Source: Lachnospiraceae bacterium AF51-6-b8A (lineage in GTDB: Bacteria > Bacillota > Clostridia > Lachnospirales > Lachnospiraceae). Taken from it: a stretch of DNA of 64,000 nt. Every line of letters begins with the position of its first letter. The stretch's first letter is position 1. Made by a program: the position numbers and the translations under genes. This document shows positions 52,344 to 62,064 of the stretch, piece after piece. The notes beneath the pieces were generated by a model. That model was given only the letters and a program-made list of their open reading frames with translations, was not told the origin of the DNA and did not search any database. Location of the stretch: NCBI GenBank assembly GCA_027682585.1, contig JAQCZH010000001.1, positions 620,001 to 684,000 on the forward strand. The letters run 5' to 3'.

Positions 52344-54266
52344 ATGGCGAAGAAGAGCAGCTATGATGAGAGCAGCATTCATATTTTGGAGGGACTGGAT
52401 GCCGTGCGCATGCGCCCGGGCATGTATATCGGTTCAACCTCTACCAAGGGCTTAAACCATCTGATCTATGAGATTGTAGACAATTCAGTTGATGAGCATC
52501 TGGCCGGAGACTGCGACACCATTCATGTCAGTTTGAACCGGGATGGTTCCTGTACCGTTGAGGATAATGGACGTGGAATTCCGGTTGGAATGCATGCCAA
52601 GGGCGTTTCTGCGGCCCGGGTGGTATTCTCGACCCTGCACGCCGGCGGCAAGTTCGATAATGACGCCTACAAGACTTCCGGCGGTCTGCACGGGGTAGGA
52701 TCTTCCGTTGTCAATGCCCTCTCGACCTATATGGATATTGAGATCAAGAGGGACGGGGCGATTCACCACGATCACTATGTTCAGGGGAAACCTACGGAGA
52801 AGCTGATTCAGGGGCTTCTGCCGGTGATCGGCAAGACGAAAGAAACCGGAACCAAGATCACCTTTCTGCCGGATCCGCAGATCTTTGAGAAGACTCGTTT
52901 TACGGAGAAAGATGTCAAATCGCGTCTGCATGAGACCGCTTATCTGAATCCCAAGCTGACCATCATTTATGATGACCTGCGGCAGGAACCGGCAGAGCAC
53001 CATGTCTTTCATGAGGAAGAGGGGATTCGAGGCTTTGTGAGGGAACTCGACAAAAAGACAGAGACGCTGACGGATGTCATTTACTACCGGGGAGAGTTTG
53101 AGGGAATCCGCGTCGAGGCGGCTTTTCAGTATGTCAATGAATTTCATGAGAATATTCTGGGTTTCTGCAACAACATCTATAATGCTGAGGGCGGAGAGCA
53201 TATCACAGGTTTTAAGACCCAGTTCACGACGGTCATTAATTCCTATGCAAGGGAGCTTGGAATCTTAAAGGATAAGGATGCCAACTTTACTGGAACAGAT
53301 GTGAGAAACGGTATGACAGCCGTCATCTCCATTCAGCATCCGGATCCCCGCTTTGAGGGACAGACCAAGACGAAGCTGGATAACAAGGACGCTTCCAAGG
53401 CCACAGCCAAGGTGACAGGAGATGAGATCGTTCTCTTCTTCGATCGCAACTTAGAGACCTTAAAGACAGTGATTTCCTGCGCCGAGAAATCGGCGAAAAT
53501 CAGAAGGACAGAGGAGAGAACCAAGACCAATCTCCTGACCAGGCAGAGATTCTCCTTTGACCAGAACGGGAAGCTGGCCAACTGTGAATCCAGGGATGCC
53601 TCCAAGTGCGAGATTTTCATTGTGGAGGGAGACTCTGCGGGCGGGTCTGCTAAGATGGCAAGGAATCGTCTCTACCAGGCCATTATGCCAATCCGGGGCA
53701 AGATCCTCAATGTAGAGAAGGCATCCATTGACAAAGTCCTGGCCAATGCGGAGATCAAGACCATGATCAACGCTTTTGGCTGCGGCTTCTCCGAGGGGTT
53801 CGGCAATGACTTCGATATCAAAAAGCTGCGCTACGATAAGATCATTGTCATGACAGATGCCGATGTGGACGGGGCTCATATTGACACTTTGCTTCTGACT
53901 CTTTTTTATCGTTTTATGCCGGAACTGATCTATGAGGGGCATATTTATCTGGCAATGCCGCCCCTTTACAAGGCTATGCCATCTAAGGGAGAAGAAAAGT
54001 ACCTCTATGACGACACCGCTCTGGAGAAATACCGCAGGGAGCATGCCGGCTCCTTTACTCTGCAGCGCTACAAGGGACTGGGAGAGATGGACGCCGCCCA
54101 GCTTTTTGAGACGACCATGGATCCTAAGACCCGTCGTTTGCGCAGGGTGGGGATAGAGGATGGCCGCATGGCATCTGATGTCACGGAGATGCTCATGGGC
54201 AATGAAGTTGGCCCACGCCGCGATTTCATTTACGAGAATGCCAATGATGCTGAATTAGATGTATAA
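52344..54266 (+). CDS. parE: Type IIA topoisomerase subunit B (GyrB/ParE family, probably ParE)
   Basis: ATPase subunit of a DNA gyrase or topoisomerase IV. ATG 52344 follows AAGGGG; the frame back to 52308 overlaps dut. In 640 residues: GHKL ATPase (VRMRPGMYIGSTSTKG, DNSVDEHLAG, VEDNGRGIPVGMHAKG), transducer domain, and TOPRIM (IVEGDSAGGSAKMARNR, TDADVDGAHIDTLLLT). The call of ParE rather than GyrB rests on its partner, which lacks a GyrA box, and on its place far from any dnaA. The B subunit alone does not decide, and a gyrase assignment remains possible. Confidence 0.9.
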   Translation: MAKKSSYDESSIHILEGLDAVRMRPGMYIGSTSTKGLNHLIYEIVDNSVDEHLAGDCDTIHVSLNRDGSCTVEDNGRGIPVGMHAKGVSAARVVFSTLHAGGKFDNDAYKTSGGLHGVGSSVVNALSTYMDIEIKRDGAIHHDHYVQGKPTEKLIQGLLPVIGKTKETGTKITFLPDPQIFEKTRFTEKDVKSRLHETAYLNPKLTIIYDDLRQEPAEHHVFHEEEGIRGFVRELDKKTETLTDVIYYRGEFEGIRVEAAFQYVNEFHENILGFCNNIYNAEGGEHITGFKTQFTTVINSYARELGILKDKDANFTGTDVRNGMTAVISIQHPDPRFEGQTKTKLDNKDASKATAKVTGDEIVLFFDRNLETLKTVISCAEKSAKIRRTEERTKTNLLTRQRFSFDQNGKLANCESRDASKCEIFIVEGDSAGGSAKMARNRLYQAIMPIRGKILNVEKASIDKVLANAEIKTMINAFGCGFSEGFGNDFDIKKLRYDKIIVMTDADVDGAHIDTLLLTLFYRFMPELIYEGHIYLAMPPLYKAMPSKGEEKYLYDDTALEKYRREHAGSFTLQRYKGLGEMDAAQLFETTMDPKTRRLRRVGIEDGRMASDVTEMLMGNEVGPRRDFIYENANDAELDV

Positions 54267-54276
54267 GGGGTTGCAA

Positions 54277-56520
54277 ATGCCTGAGAGAGTAAGAGAACAG
54301 ATTATTGATACCGAGTACTCGGATGTGATGCAAAAATCCTACATCGACTATGCGATGTCGGTGATTGTGGCAAGAGCTCTGCCTGATGTCAGAGACGGTT
54401 TGAAGCCGGTCCAGAGGCGGACCCTCTATGACATGCATGAATTGGGAATTCGCTTTGACAAGCCCTATCGTAAGTCCGCCCGTATCGTGGGCGATACCAT
54501 GGGAAAATACCATCCCCATGGGGATTCCTCCATCTATGACGCCCTGGTTGTCATGGCCCAGGATTTCAAGAAATCGGTTCCTCTGGTGGATGGACATGGC
54601 AATTTTGGCTCCATTGAAGGGGATGGGGCAGCCGCCATGCGGTACACAGAGGCTCGTCTGTCCAGGATCGCACAGGAGGTTTACCTGGCCGATCTAGACA
54701 AAGATCTGGTTGATTTCATTCCCAATTTCGATGAGACGGAGAGGGAACCCGAGGTCCTGCCGGTGCGTATTCCAAATCTTTTGGTCAATGGGGCGGATGG
54801 GATCGCAGTCGGCATGGCTACTTCCATTCCCCAGCACAATTTGGGCGAGGTGATCGACGGAGTCATCGCCTATATGAAAAACCCCGAGATCAACACCAGG
54901 CAGATGATGGAATATATTCCGGGACCGGACTTTCCGACCGGAGGAATTGTGACCAACCGGGATGAATTGCTGGCGATTTATTCAACCGGCTCCGGCAAGA
55001 TCAAGATCCGGGGCCGGGCCTCGATTGAGAAGGTCAAGGGGGGGAGAGAGGCCATTGTTGTCTCCGAAATCCCATACACTATGATTGGGGCTAATATCGG
55101 CAAGTTCTTAAATGATACTTATGCTCTGGTGGAGTCTAAAAAGACTTCTGATATTGTGGATATTTCAAACATGTCCTCCAAAGACGGAATCCGTATTGTC
55201 ATCGAGTTAAAGCGTGGGGCAGATGCTCAAAATGTCCTCAATCTTCTCTACAAAAAAACCCGTCTGGAGGATACCTTCGGCGTTAATATGCTGGCGGTTG
55301 CTGAGGGAAGGCCTGAGACCATGGGGATCGTGCCCATCATTCGTCATCATGTGAACTTTCAATATGAACTGGCAACCCGCAAATATACCAATTTACTCAA
55401 AAAAGAAAAAGAAAAAAAGGAAATTCAGGAGGGGCTGATCAAGGCGGTTGACGTCATCGATCTAATCATTGAGATCCTGCGCGGCTCTAAAAATGTCAAG
55501 ATGGCCAAGGCCTGTCTGGTGGACGGCATCACGGATGGAATCCGCTTTAAGAGTGAACATTCAAGGAAGGACGCCAGGCTTCTGCACTTTACCCGGAGGC
55601 AGGCAGAGGCGATTCTGCAGATGCGCATGTACCGTCTGATCGGGCTTGAAATTGAACAGTTAAGGGGCGATTACGAGAAGACGATGCAGAATATTCAGGA
55701 TTATACGGATATTCTGGAGCACAGGGCTTCTATGGCCAGAGTGATTATCAGAGATCTGAAGGCATTCAAGAAGACGTTTTCCCGTCAGAGAAGAACGCTG
55801 ATTGACAATGTGGCCGAGGCTGTCATCGAGGAGAAACCGATTGAAGAGCAGAAAATGGTCGTCCTCATGGATCGTTTCGGCTATGTCAAGGCTATCGAAG
55901 TGCCGGTCTATGAGCGCAATCGGGAGGCCGCAGACAAAGAGAACAAGTATGTGATTCACTGCTCCAACCTGGATCGGCTGGCTGTGTTCAGCTCGACCGG
56001 TCAGCTGCATCTGATTAAGGTTTTAGACATGCCTGGCGGCAAGTTCAGGGACAAGGGAACTCCCATTGATAATCTGTCCAAATATGACTCATCCAGGGAG
56101 CGAATCCTCTTTGTTCAGGCTCTTGCAGAAGTGAAAGAGCATAAGATCCTCTTCGGTACCAGGGCGGGATATATCAAGCAGGTGGATGGGGGCGAGTTCG
56201 ACGTTTCCCGTTATACTTCCATTGCCACCAAGCTGGGAGAGGGAGATGAACTTTTGACCGTCGGGGCTCTCAGGGGAACAGAGACCCTGGTGATAGAGAC
56301 GAAAGCCAGTTACTTTCTCCGCATCCCTGTCTCGGATATCCCCGAGAAGAAGAAGGCGGCTATCGGAGTGACTGGAATCAGGCTGGGCCGGACGGATCAG
56401 GTGCGGCAGATGTACATTCTGACCGATCAGGATGGAGGGATGACTTCTGCGCGCAATAAGAAGGTGGTTCTCAATCGGCTTCATATCGGCAGCCGGGCGA
56501 CCAGGGGGGTCAAGCGATGA
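54277..56520 (+). CDS. parC: Type IIA topoisomerase subunit A (GyrA/ParC family, probably ParC)
   Basis: DNA breakage-reunion subunit. ATG 54277 follows AAGGGG, 10 bp after the B subunit. Active Tyr123 lies in [10 protein letters not shown]; the quinolone region reads [20 protein letters not shown]. In 747 residues the N-terminal breakage domain (about 1-490) is close to GyrA, but the beta-pinwheel C-terminal part is short and I find no QRRGGKG-type GyrA box. GyrA is usually 800 residues or more. That argues for a topoisomerase IV-like, decatenating enzyme. The length and missing box are seen directly; the function is inferred. Confidence 0.9.
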   Translation: MPERVREQIIDTEYSDVMQKSYIDYAMSVIVARALPDVRDGLKPVQRRTLYDMHELGIRFDKPYRKSARIVGDTMGKYHPHGDSSIYDALVVMAQDFKKSVPLVDGHGNFGSIEGDGAAAMRYTEARLSRIAQEVYLADLDKDLVDFIPNFDETEREPEVLPVRIPNLLVNGADGIAVGMATSIPQHNLGEVIDGVIAYMKNPEINTRQMMEYIPGPDFPTGGIVTNRDELLAIYSTGSGKIKIRGRASIEKVKGGREAIVVSEIPYTMIGANIGKFLNDTYALVESKKTSDIVDISNMSSKDGIRIVIELKRGADAQNVLNLLYKKTRLEDTFGVNMLAVAEGRPETMGIVPIIRHHVNFQYELATRKYTNLLKKEKEKKEIQEGLIKAVDVIDLIIEILRGSKNVKMAKACLVDGITDGIRFKSEHSRKDARLLHFTRRQAEAILQMRMYRLIGLEIEQLRGDYEKTMQNIQDYTDILEHRASMARVIIRDLKAFKKTFSRQRRTLIDNVAEAVIEEKPIEEQKMVVLMDRFGYVKAIEVPVYERNREAADKENKYVIHCSNLDRLAVFSSTGQLHLIKVLDMPGGKFRDKGTPIDNLSKYDSSRERILFVQALAEVKEHKILFGTRAGYIKQVDGGEFDVSRYTSIATKLGEGDELLTVGALRGTETLVIETKASYFLRIPVSDIPEKKKAAIGVTGIRLGRTDQVRQMYILTDQDGGMTSARNKKVVLNRLHIGSRATRGVKR

Positions 56521-56582
56521 CAGAAAGAGCCGGGGATTCGAGAATTTCTGATCACACCTGCAAATGAATAGGAGGTAAATCT

Positions 56583-57302
56583 ATGGAGAAGAGTAGCGGA
56601 CAGGTTCGTCCCGGTCTTGTACTTAATTGGGGCATCGATCTTGCCCTGCAGAGTCTCTTTGTGGCTCTTGGAATCTATTTGCTCAGGGAACCCATGGGTG
56701 GGAGAACTCGGGTCGGTTATCTGCTGATCGTCGGATTTCTGATCCGCGGACTGGTCTCGATGGCAGTCTACGTCTTCAAAGGACATTATCGAAGCCTGGG
56801 AAATGACAGTTTTCGCAGCGGATTGCTTCTGACTTTGGTTTGTGTCCTGGCTGCAATACGAATGCAGGTTGTGGCCGAGCGCTTTCCGCTTTTACTGGGA
56901 GCCCTCTTTCTCTATGTGGCGGCCGGGATCGCCCAGTCTGCTCTGCAAATTCTCCTCTTGAAACGGAAATTTTGGTATTTGCCCTTGCTCTTTGCCCTTC
57001 TGACTGCAATCTGTGCCTTCATTCTGATTCTGGATCCTGCCGGTATGATCAGTGACAGGATAAAAAGGGCTTATATTGCCATGATATGTGTCGGTGTTAT
57101 GGGTATCTTCTCACAGATTCTCTCTCTTCTGCAGCTGCTGATTACAAGACACCTGGAGAGGAGAGAACGAAGACAGATGCAGGAGGAGAACCGGAACTTT
57201 ATGGCTGATGAAGAGACAGAGGTCATTTCGGCTGACGAAGATACGCCGGAAGAGATGTCAGAGGATGCGCTGCAGGTTCTTCCCGAGGACAAGTCCCAGT
57301 AG
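56583..57302 (+). CDS. Six-helix membrane protein with acidic tail (HdeD/DUF308-like)
   Basis: About six membrane helices arranged in hairpins (residues 12-180) with helix-end pairs such as LLIVGFLIRGLVSMAVYVF. This resembles the DUF308/HdeD fold, though I cannot confirm membership. After the helices comes a short basic segment (RHLERRERRQMQEENR) and a strongly acidic C-terminal tail of about 40 residues (EETEVISADEDTPEEMSEDA) that should lie in the cytosol. ATAGGAGG precedes the ATG. It lies alone between the topoisomerase genes and the groES promoter; no function can be assigned. Confidence 0.7.
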   Translation: MEKSSGQVRPGLVLNWGIDLALQSLFVALGIYLLREPMGGRTRVGYLLIVGFLIRGLVSMAVYVFKGHYRSLGNDSFRSGLLLTLVCVLAAIRMQVVAERFPLLLGALFLYVAAGIAQSALQILLLKRKFWYLPLLFALLTAICAFILILDPAGMISDRIKRAYIAMICVGVMGIFSQILSLLQLLITRHLERRERRQMQEENRNFMADEETEVISADEDTPEEMSEDALQVLPEDKSQ

Positions 57303-57349
57303 AGCGTTCAAAGTTCACAAAATATTCATATTTTTACATGGATTTTCCC

Positions 57350-57378
57350 TTGCAGTGTGCCCGATGAAAAACTAATAT
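57350..57378 (+). promoter_or_regulatory. groESL promoter
   Basis: TTGCAG (57350-57355), 17 bp, TAATAT (57373-57378); start near 57385, just upstream of the CIRCE element. Confidence 0.8.
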
Positions 57379-57389
57379 AGTCCTATGAG

Positions 57390-57416
57390 TTAGCACTCTG
57401 TTTTACCGAGTGCTAA
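57390..57416 (+). promoter_or_regulatory. CIRCE operator (HrcA site)
   Basis: TTAGCACTC-N9-GAGTGCTAA with no mismatch, from about +6 of the predicted transcript. This is the canonical binding site of the heat-shock repressor HrcA, so groESL is HrcA-controlled. hrcA itself is not in the window. Confidence 0.97.
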
Positions 57417-57481
57417 TAACTTCATAACGACGGATACTTGTCAATGTGTATTCCGTTGCTTGACATCAAGGAGGTTATTAT

Positions 57482-57766
57482 ATGAAATTAGTTCCTTTAT
57501 CTGACAGAGTGGTTCTGCAGCAGGTCGAGGCGGAGGAGAAGACTGCCTCAGGCATCCTCTTGTCATCCGCATCCCAGGAGAAGCCACAGGAGGCTCTGGT
57601 TGTAGCAGTTGGCCCAGGCGGTCTGGTAGACGGCAAAGAGGTGAAGATGCAGGTCAGCCAGGGGCAGAAGGTCATCTATTCCAAGTATGCCGGCACCGAG
57701 GTGAAGCTGGATGGTCAGGAGTATGTCATCGTTCGTCAGAATGACATTCTCGCGGTTGTTGAGTAA
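57482..57766 (+). CDS. groES: Co-chaperonin GroES
   Basis: Lid of the GroEL folding chamber. The 94 residues have VPLSDRVVLQQVEAEEKTASGILL, a mobile loop, and the late KYAGTEVKLDGQEYVIVRQNDILAVVE-like end. CAAGGAGG precedes the ATG. The leader carries a perfect CIRCE element; groEL follows 57 bp downstream in the same operon. Confidence 0.97.
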   Translation: MKLVPLSDRVVLQQVEAEEKTASGILLSSASQEKPQEALVVAVGPGGLVDGKEVKMQVSQGQKVIYSKYAGTEVKLDGQEYVIVRQNDILAVVE

Positions 57767-57808
57767 GAGAGCATCTATACTCTGGCTACATTGTAATGAA
57801 TACTGTGA

Positions 57809-59440
<1,632 letters not shown>

Positions 59441-59461
59441 TTTCGTTCTGAGGCTGAATGA

Positions 59462-59498
59462 AACAATGAAAGATAGGCTCTGCCTATCTTTCATTGTT
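59462..59498 (+). terminator. Hairpin terminator after groEL
   Basis: AACAATGAAAGATAGG (59462-59477) and CCTATCTTTCATTGTT (59483-59498) form a perfect 16-bp stem with a 5-base loop. No long T-run follows, but the stem's own T-rich 3' arm is typical of groESL ends. Confidence 0.8.
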
Positions 59499-59753
59499 AT
59501 GAGTTATGGACAATGGGATGCGGATTTCCTGGATATCCCTTTGCCATGAATATCTGAGAACAGCAGGTCGCCATATGACAAGGCTTTCTCTGCTCAAAAG
59601 AGATCTTCTCCGATGTAACTGCTTTGCAGTTGCGATGAAGAAGATCTCTTTCTGTATTCACACTAGAATCTTAGTTCACAGTCTGTTGTGCCTGACAGGA
59701 AGGTCGACCCTCCGATTCCGCTGATCTCGCTTACAGCTGAAAGAATCGCTTCA
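59499..59753. other. Gene-free stretch with a 55-base nested hairpin
   Basis: No convincing gene; the one plus-strand frame (59506-59724, 72 residues) lacks a ribosome site. Its main content is a nested stem: AAAGAGATCTTCT (59597-59609) with AGAAGATCTCTTT (59639-59651), 13 perfect pairs, enclosing AACTGC-TTT-GCAGTT (59617-59631). This may be a second terminator, an RNA processing site or a small RNA. The degV promoter follows. Confidence 0.6.
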
Positions 59754-59789
59754 TTGCGTGGATTTTCTGTATGTGCTAGTATTAAGCAC
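59754..59789 (+). promoter_or_regulatory. degV promoter with a dyad over the -10
   Basis: TTGCGT (59754-59759), 17 bp, TAGTAT (59777-59782) with extended TGc. GTGCT-N7-AGCAC (59773-59789) is a perfect dyad centred on the -10, and GCACG (59786-59790) recurs inverted as CGTGC at 59809-59813. A repressor bound here would block RNA polymerase. Confidence 0.65.
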
Positions 59790-59835
59790 GTGTGAGAAGC
59801 CCTGAGTACGTGCAAGAAACAGAAGGATACACGCA

Positions 59836-60720
59836 ATGAGCAGAGTGGCAATTGCAACCGATTCAAACAGTGGCATTACGCAGGAGGAAGCCAGACGTTT
59901 TGGCGTAACTGTCCTGCCAATGCCCTTTTATATTGATGGAAGGCTCTATTTCGAGGGAGTTGACTTAAGCTCAGAAGACTTCTATGAGAAGCTGACTTCA
60001 ACCAAGGATATTTCCACCTCCATGCCTGCTGTCGGTGATGTTATGGACTGCTGGAACAGACTCCTGGAAGATTATGATGAAGTTGTCTATATCCCAATGT
60101 CCTCCGGACTTTCTTCTTCCTGTCAGACAGCAAAGAACTTCGCCGGGGAAGAGGAGTATGACGGCAGGGTATATGTTGTTGACAATCACCGGATCTCCGT
60201 TACCTTGAAGCTCTCCGTTATGGAAGCCAGAAAAATGGCTGACGCGGGAAAGTCTGCCGCCGAGATCCGCAGGATTCTTGAAAAGACGGCGCACGATTCA
60301 TCTATTTATATTACGCTGGATACCTTAGAGTACTTAAAGCGAGGCGGGAGACTGACTCCTGCAGCCGCGATGATTGGCACTCTGCTTCACATCAAGCCGG
60401 TTCTGCAGATTCAGGGGGAGAAGCTTGATACCTTTGCCAAGGCCAGAACCATGAAGCAGGCCAAACAGATTATGCTGGATGCCGTCGCTTCCGATCTGAA
60501 GAATCGCTTCCAGGGAGTCCCTATGTCTGATATGACGATCTCCATGGCACAGATTCAGAGCCGGGAAGAGGCAGATGCTTTTCGCGATGAGGCCAGGCTG
60601 CTCTGGCCAGAGCAGGAGATTATCATTGATCCATTGCCATCCAGTATTGCCTGTCACCTGGGACCGGGCGCTCTGGCAATTACCTGCACGAAGAATCTGG
60701 ACGATGCGTATTACGCATAA
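59836..60720 (+). CDS. DegV family fatty-acid-binding protein
   Basis: DegV proteins bind a fatty acid and, as FakB, present it to the kinase FakA for phosphorylation; not every DegV protein is a FakB. The 294 residues begin VAIATDSNSGITQEEARRFG, the family start, and have the fatty-acid head-group Ser in MSSGLSSSCQTA, the LDTLEYLKRGGRL block and the C-terminal HLGPGALAI. GAAGGA lies 8 bases before the ATG. It opens a degV-purA-leuS row with short gaps, under a promoter overlapped by a dyad. fakA is not in the window. Confidence 0.93.
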   Translation: MSRVAIATDSNSGITQEEARRFGVTVLPMPFYIDGRLYFEGVDLSSEDFYEKLTSTKDISTSMPAVGDVMDCWNRLLEDYDEVVYIPMSSGLSSSCQTAKNFAGEEEYDGRVYVVDNHRISVTLKLSVMEARKMADAGKSAAEIRRILEKTAHDSSIYITLDTLEYLKRGGRLTPAAAMIGTLLHIKPVLQIQGEKLDTFAKARTMKQAKQIMLDAVASDLKNRFQGVPMSDMTISMAQIQSREEADAFRDEARLLWPEQEIIIDPLPSSIACHLGPGALAITCTKNLDDAYYA

Positions 60721-60751
60721 GATATTCATCGATACACGAGGAGGATAAATC

Positions 60752-62047
60752 ATGGTTAAAGCAGTCGTTGGAGCTAATTGGGGTGACGAAGGAAAGGGCA
60801 AGATTACGGATACTCTGGCAGACGGTGCTGATGTCGTTATCCGCTTTCAGGGCGGGGCCAATGCTGGTCACACGATTGTCAATGAATATGGAAAATTTGC
60901 ATTGCACACCATGCCCTCCGGCGTGTTCCACCCTCACATCATGAATATCATCGGCAATGGTGTCGCTTTTGATATTGAGAAATTCATGGCCGAGCTGGAT
61001 GATGTTACATCGAAGGGCGTGCCCATGCCTAAGATCATGGTTTCTGACCGGGTGCAGGTACTGATGCCCTATCATGTGGAGTTTGACTCTCTGGAAGAAG
61101 CCAGGTTGGCCGGCAAGTCCTTTGGCTCTACCAAGTCCGGTATCGCTCCTTTTTATTCAGACAAGTATGCGAAGATTGGCTGGCAAATCAATGAGTTCTA
61201 TCAGAAGGATGAAATTCTGAAAGAGAAAATTGCCCGCATTGCGGCCATCAAGGATACGATGCTGGTCAATCTCTATGGAGCAAATCCCATTGATCAGGAG
61301 GGACTTCTGTCCTGGATTAAGGAGATGAGAGAGCGTGTTAAGCCTTATCTTGGCAATGTGGCTCTTTATTTGGATCAGGCAATCAAAGAGGACAAGACGA
61401 TTCTCCTTGAGGGGCAGCTTGGCACCATGAAAGATCCGGATCACGGGATTTATCCCATGGTTACCTCTTCTTCTCCATTAGCCGCCTATGGAGCTATCGG
61501 CGCCGGCATTCCACCCTATGAAATCAGGCAAATCGTCGTTGTCTCCAAAGCTTATTCCTCCGCAGTCGGCGCCGGTGAATTCGTCTCCGAGATCTTCGGA
61601 GACGAGGCGACGGCTCTTCGCAATCACGGAGGTGACGGCGGTGAATATGGTGCGACGACCGGCCGTCCCCGCCGAGTTGGCTGGTATGACTGTGTCGCGT
61701 CCAGGTATGGCTGCCGTCTGCAGGGCTGTACAGATGTAGCCTTTACCGTACTGGACGATCTTGGTTATTTGGATCAGATTCCGGTCTGTGTGGCCTATGA
61801 GCTGGACGGCAGGCAGATCACAGAATTTCCCGTGACCAGGGATCTGCCCCGTTGCAAGCCTGTCTACAAGTATTTTAAGGGATGGAAGTGCGATATCCGG
61901 GGAATTAGGAATTTTGAGGACCTGCCCGGGGAGGCCAGGGACTACGTTGACTTTATAGAGAAGCAGCTGGGCTATCCCATCACCATGGTATCCAACGGTC
62001 CGGCCCGCCAGGATATTATTTACCGGCAGTCTCCCCTGAATCAGTAA
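60752..62047 (+). CDS. purA: Adenylosuccinate synthetase (divergent)
   Basis: Joins IMP and aspartate with GTP to form adenylosuccinate; PurB then makes AMP. The GTP/Mg loop GANWGDEGKGKITD, NAGHTIVNEYGKFALH, and the late EYGATTGRPRRVGW are clear in 431 residues. Several places differ from common PurA: the IMP-site EGAQGTLLDIDHG reads EGQLGTMKDPDHG, so the usual Gln is Leu, and the segment before the GATTGRPRR block (NHGGDGGEYG) replaces the typical GTPTERGEEYG. It probably still makes adenylosuccinate but belongs to a divergent branch. CGAGGAGG precedes the ATG. Confidence 0.9.
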   Translation: MVKAVVGANWGDEGKGKITDTLADGADVVIRFQGGANAGHTIVNEYGKFALHTMPSGVFHPHIMNIIGNGVAFDIEKFMAELDDVTSKGVPMPKIMVSDRVQVLMPYHVEFDSLEEARLAGKSFGSTKSGIAPFYSDKYAKIGWQINEFYQKDEILKEKIARIAAIKDTMLVNLYGANPIDQEGLLSWIKEMRERVKPYLGNVALYLDQAIKEDKTILLEGQLGTMKDPDHGIYPMVTSSSPLAAYGAIGAGIPPYEIRQIVVVSKAYSSAVGAGEFVSEIFGDEATALRNHGGDGGEYGATTGRPRRVGWYDCVASRYGCRLQGCTDVAFTVLDDLGYLDQIPVCVAYELDGRQITEFPVTRDLPRCKPVYKYFKGWKCDIRGIRNFEDLPGEARDYVDFIEKQLGYPITMVSNGPARQDIIYRQSPLNQ

Positions 62048-62064
62048 GAGAAAAGAGGAATCGC

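Noticed and set aside
59506..59724. 72-residue open frame after groEL
   Set aside because: No ribosome site, unusual composition, and the strong hairpin occupies its middle.
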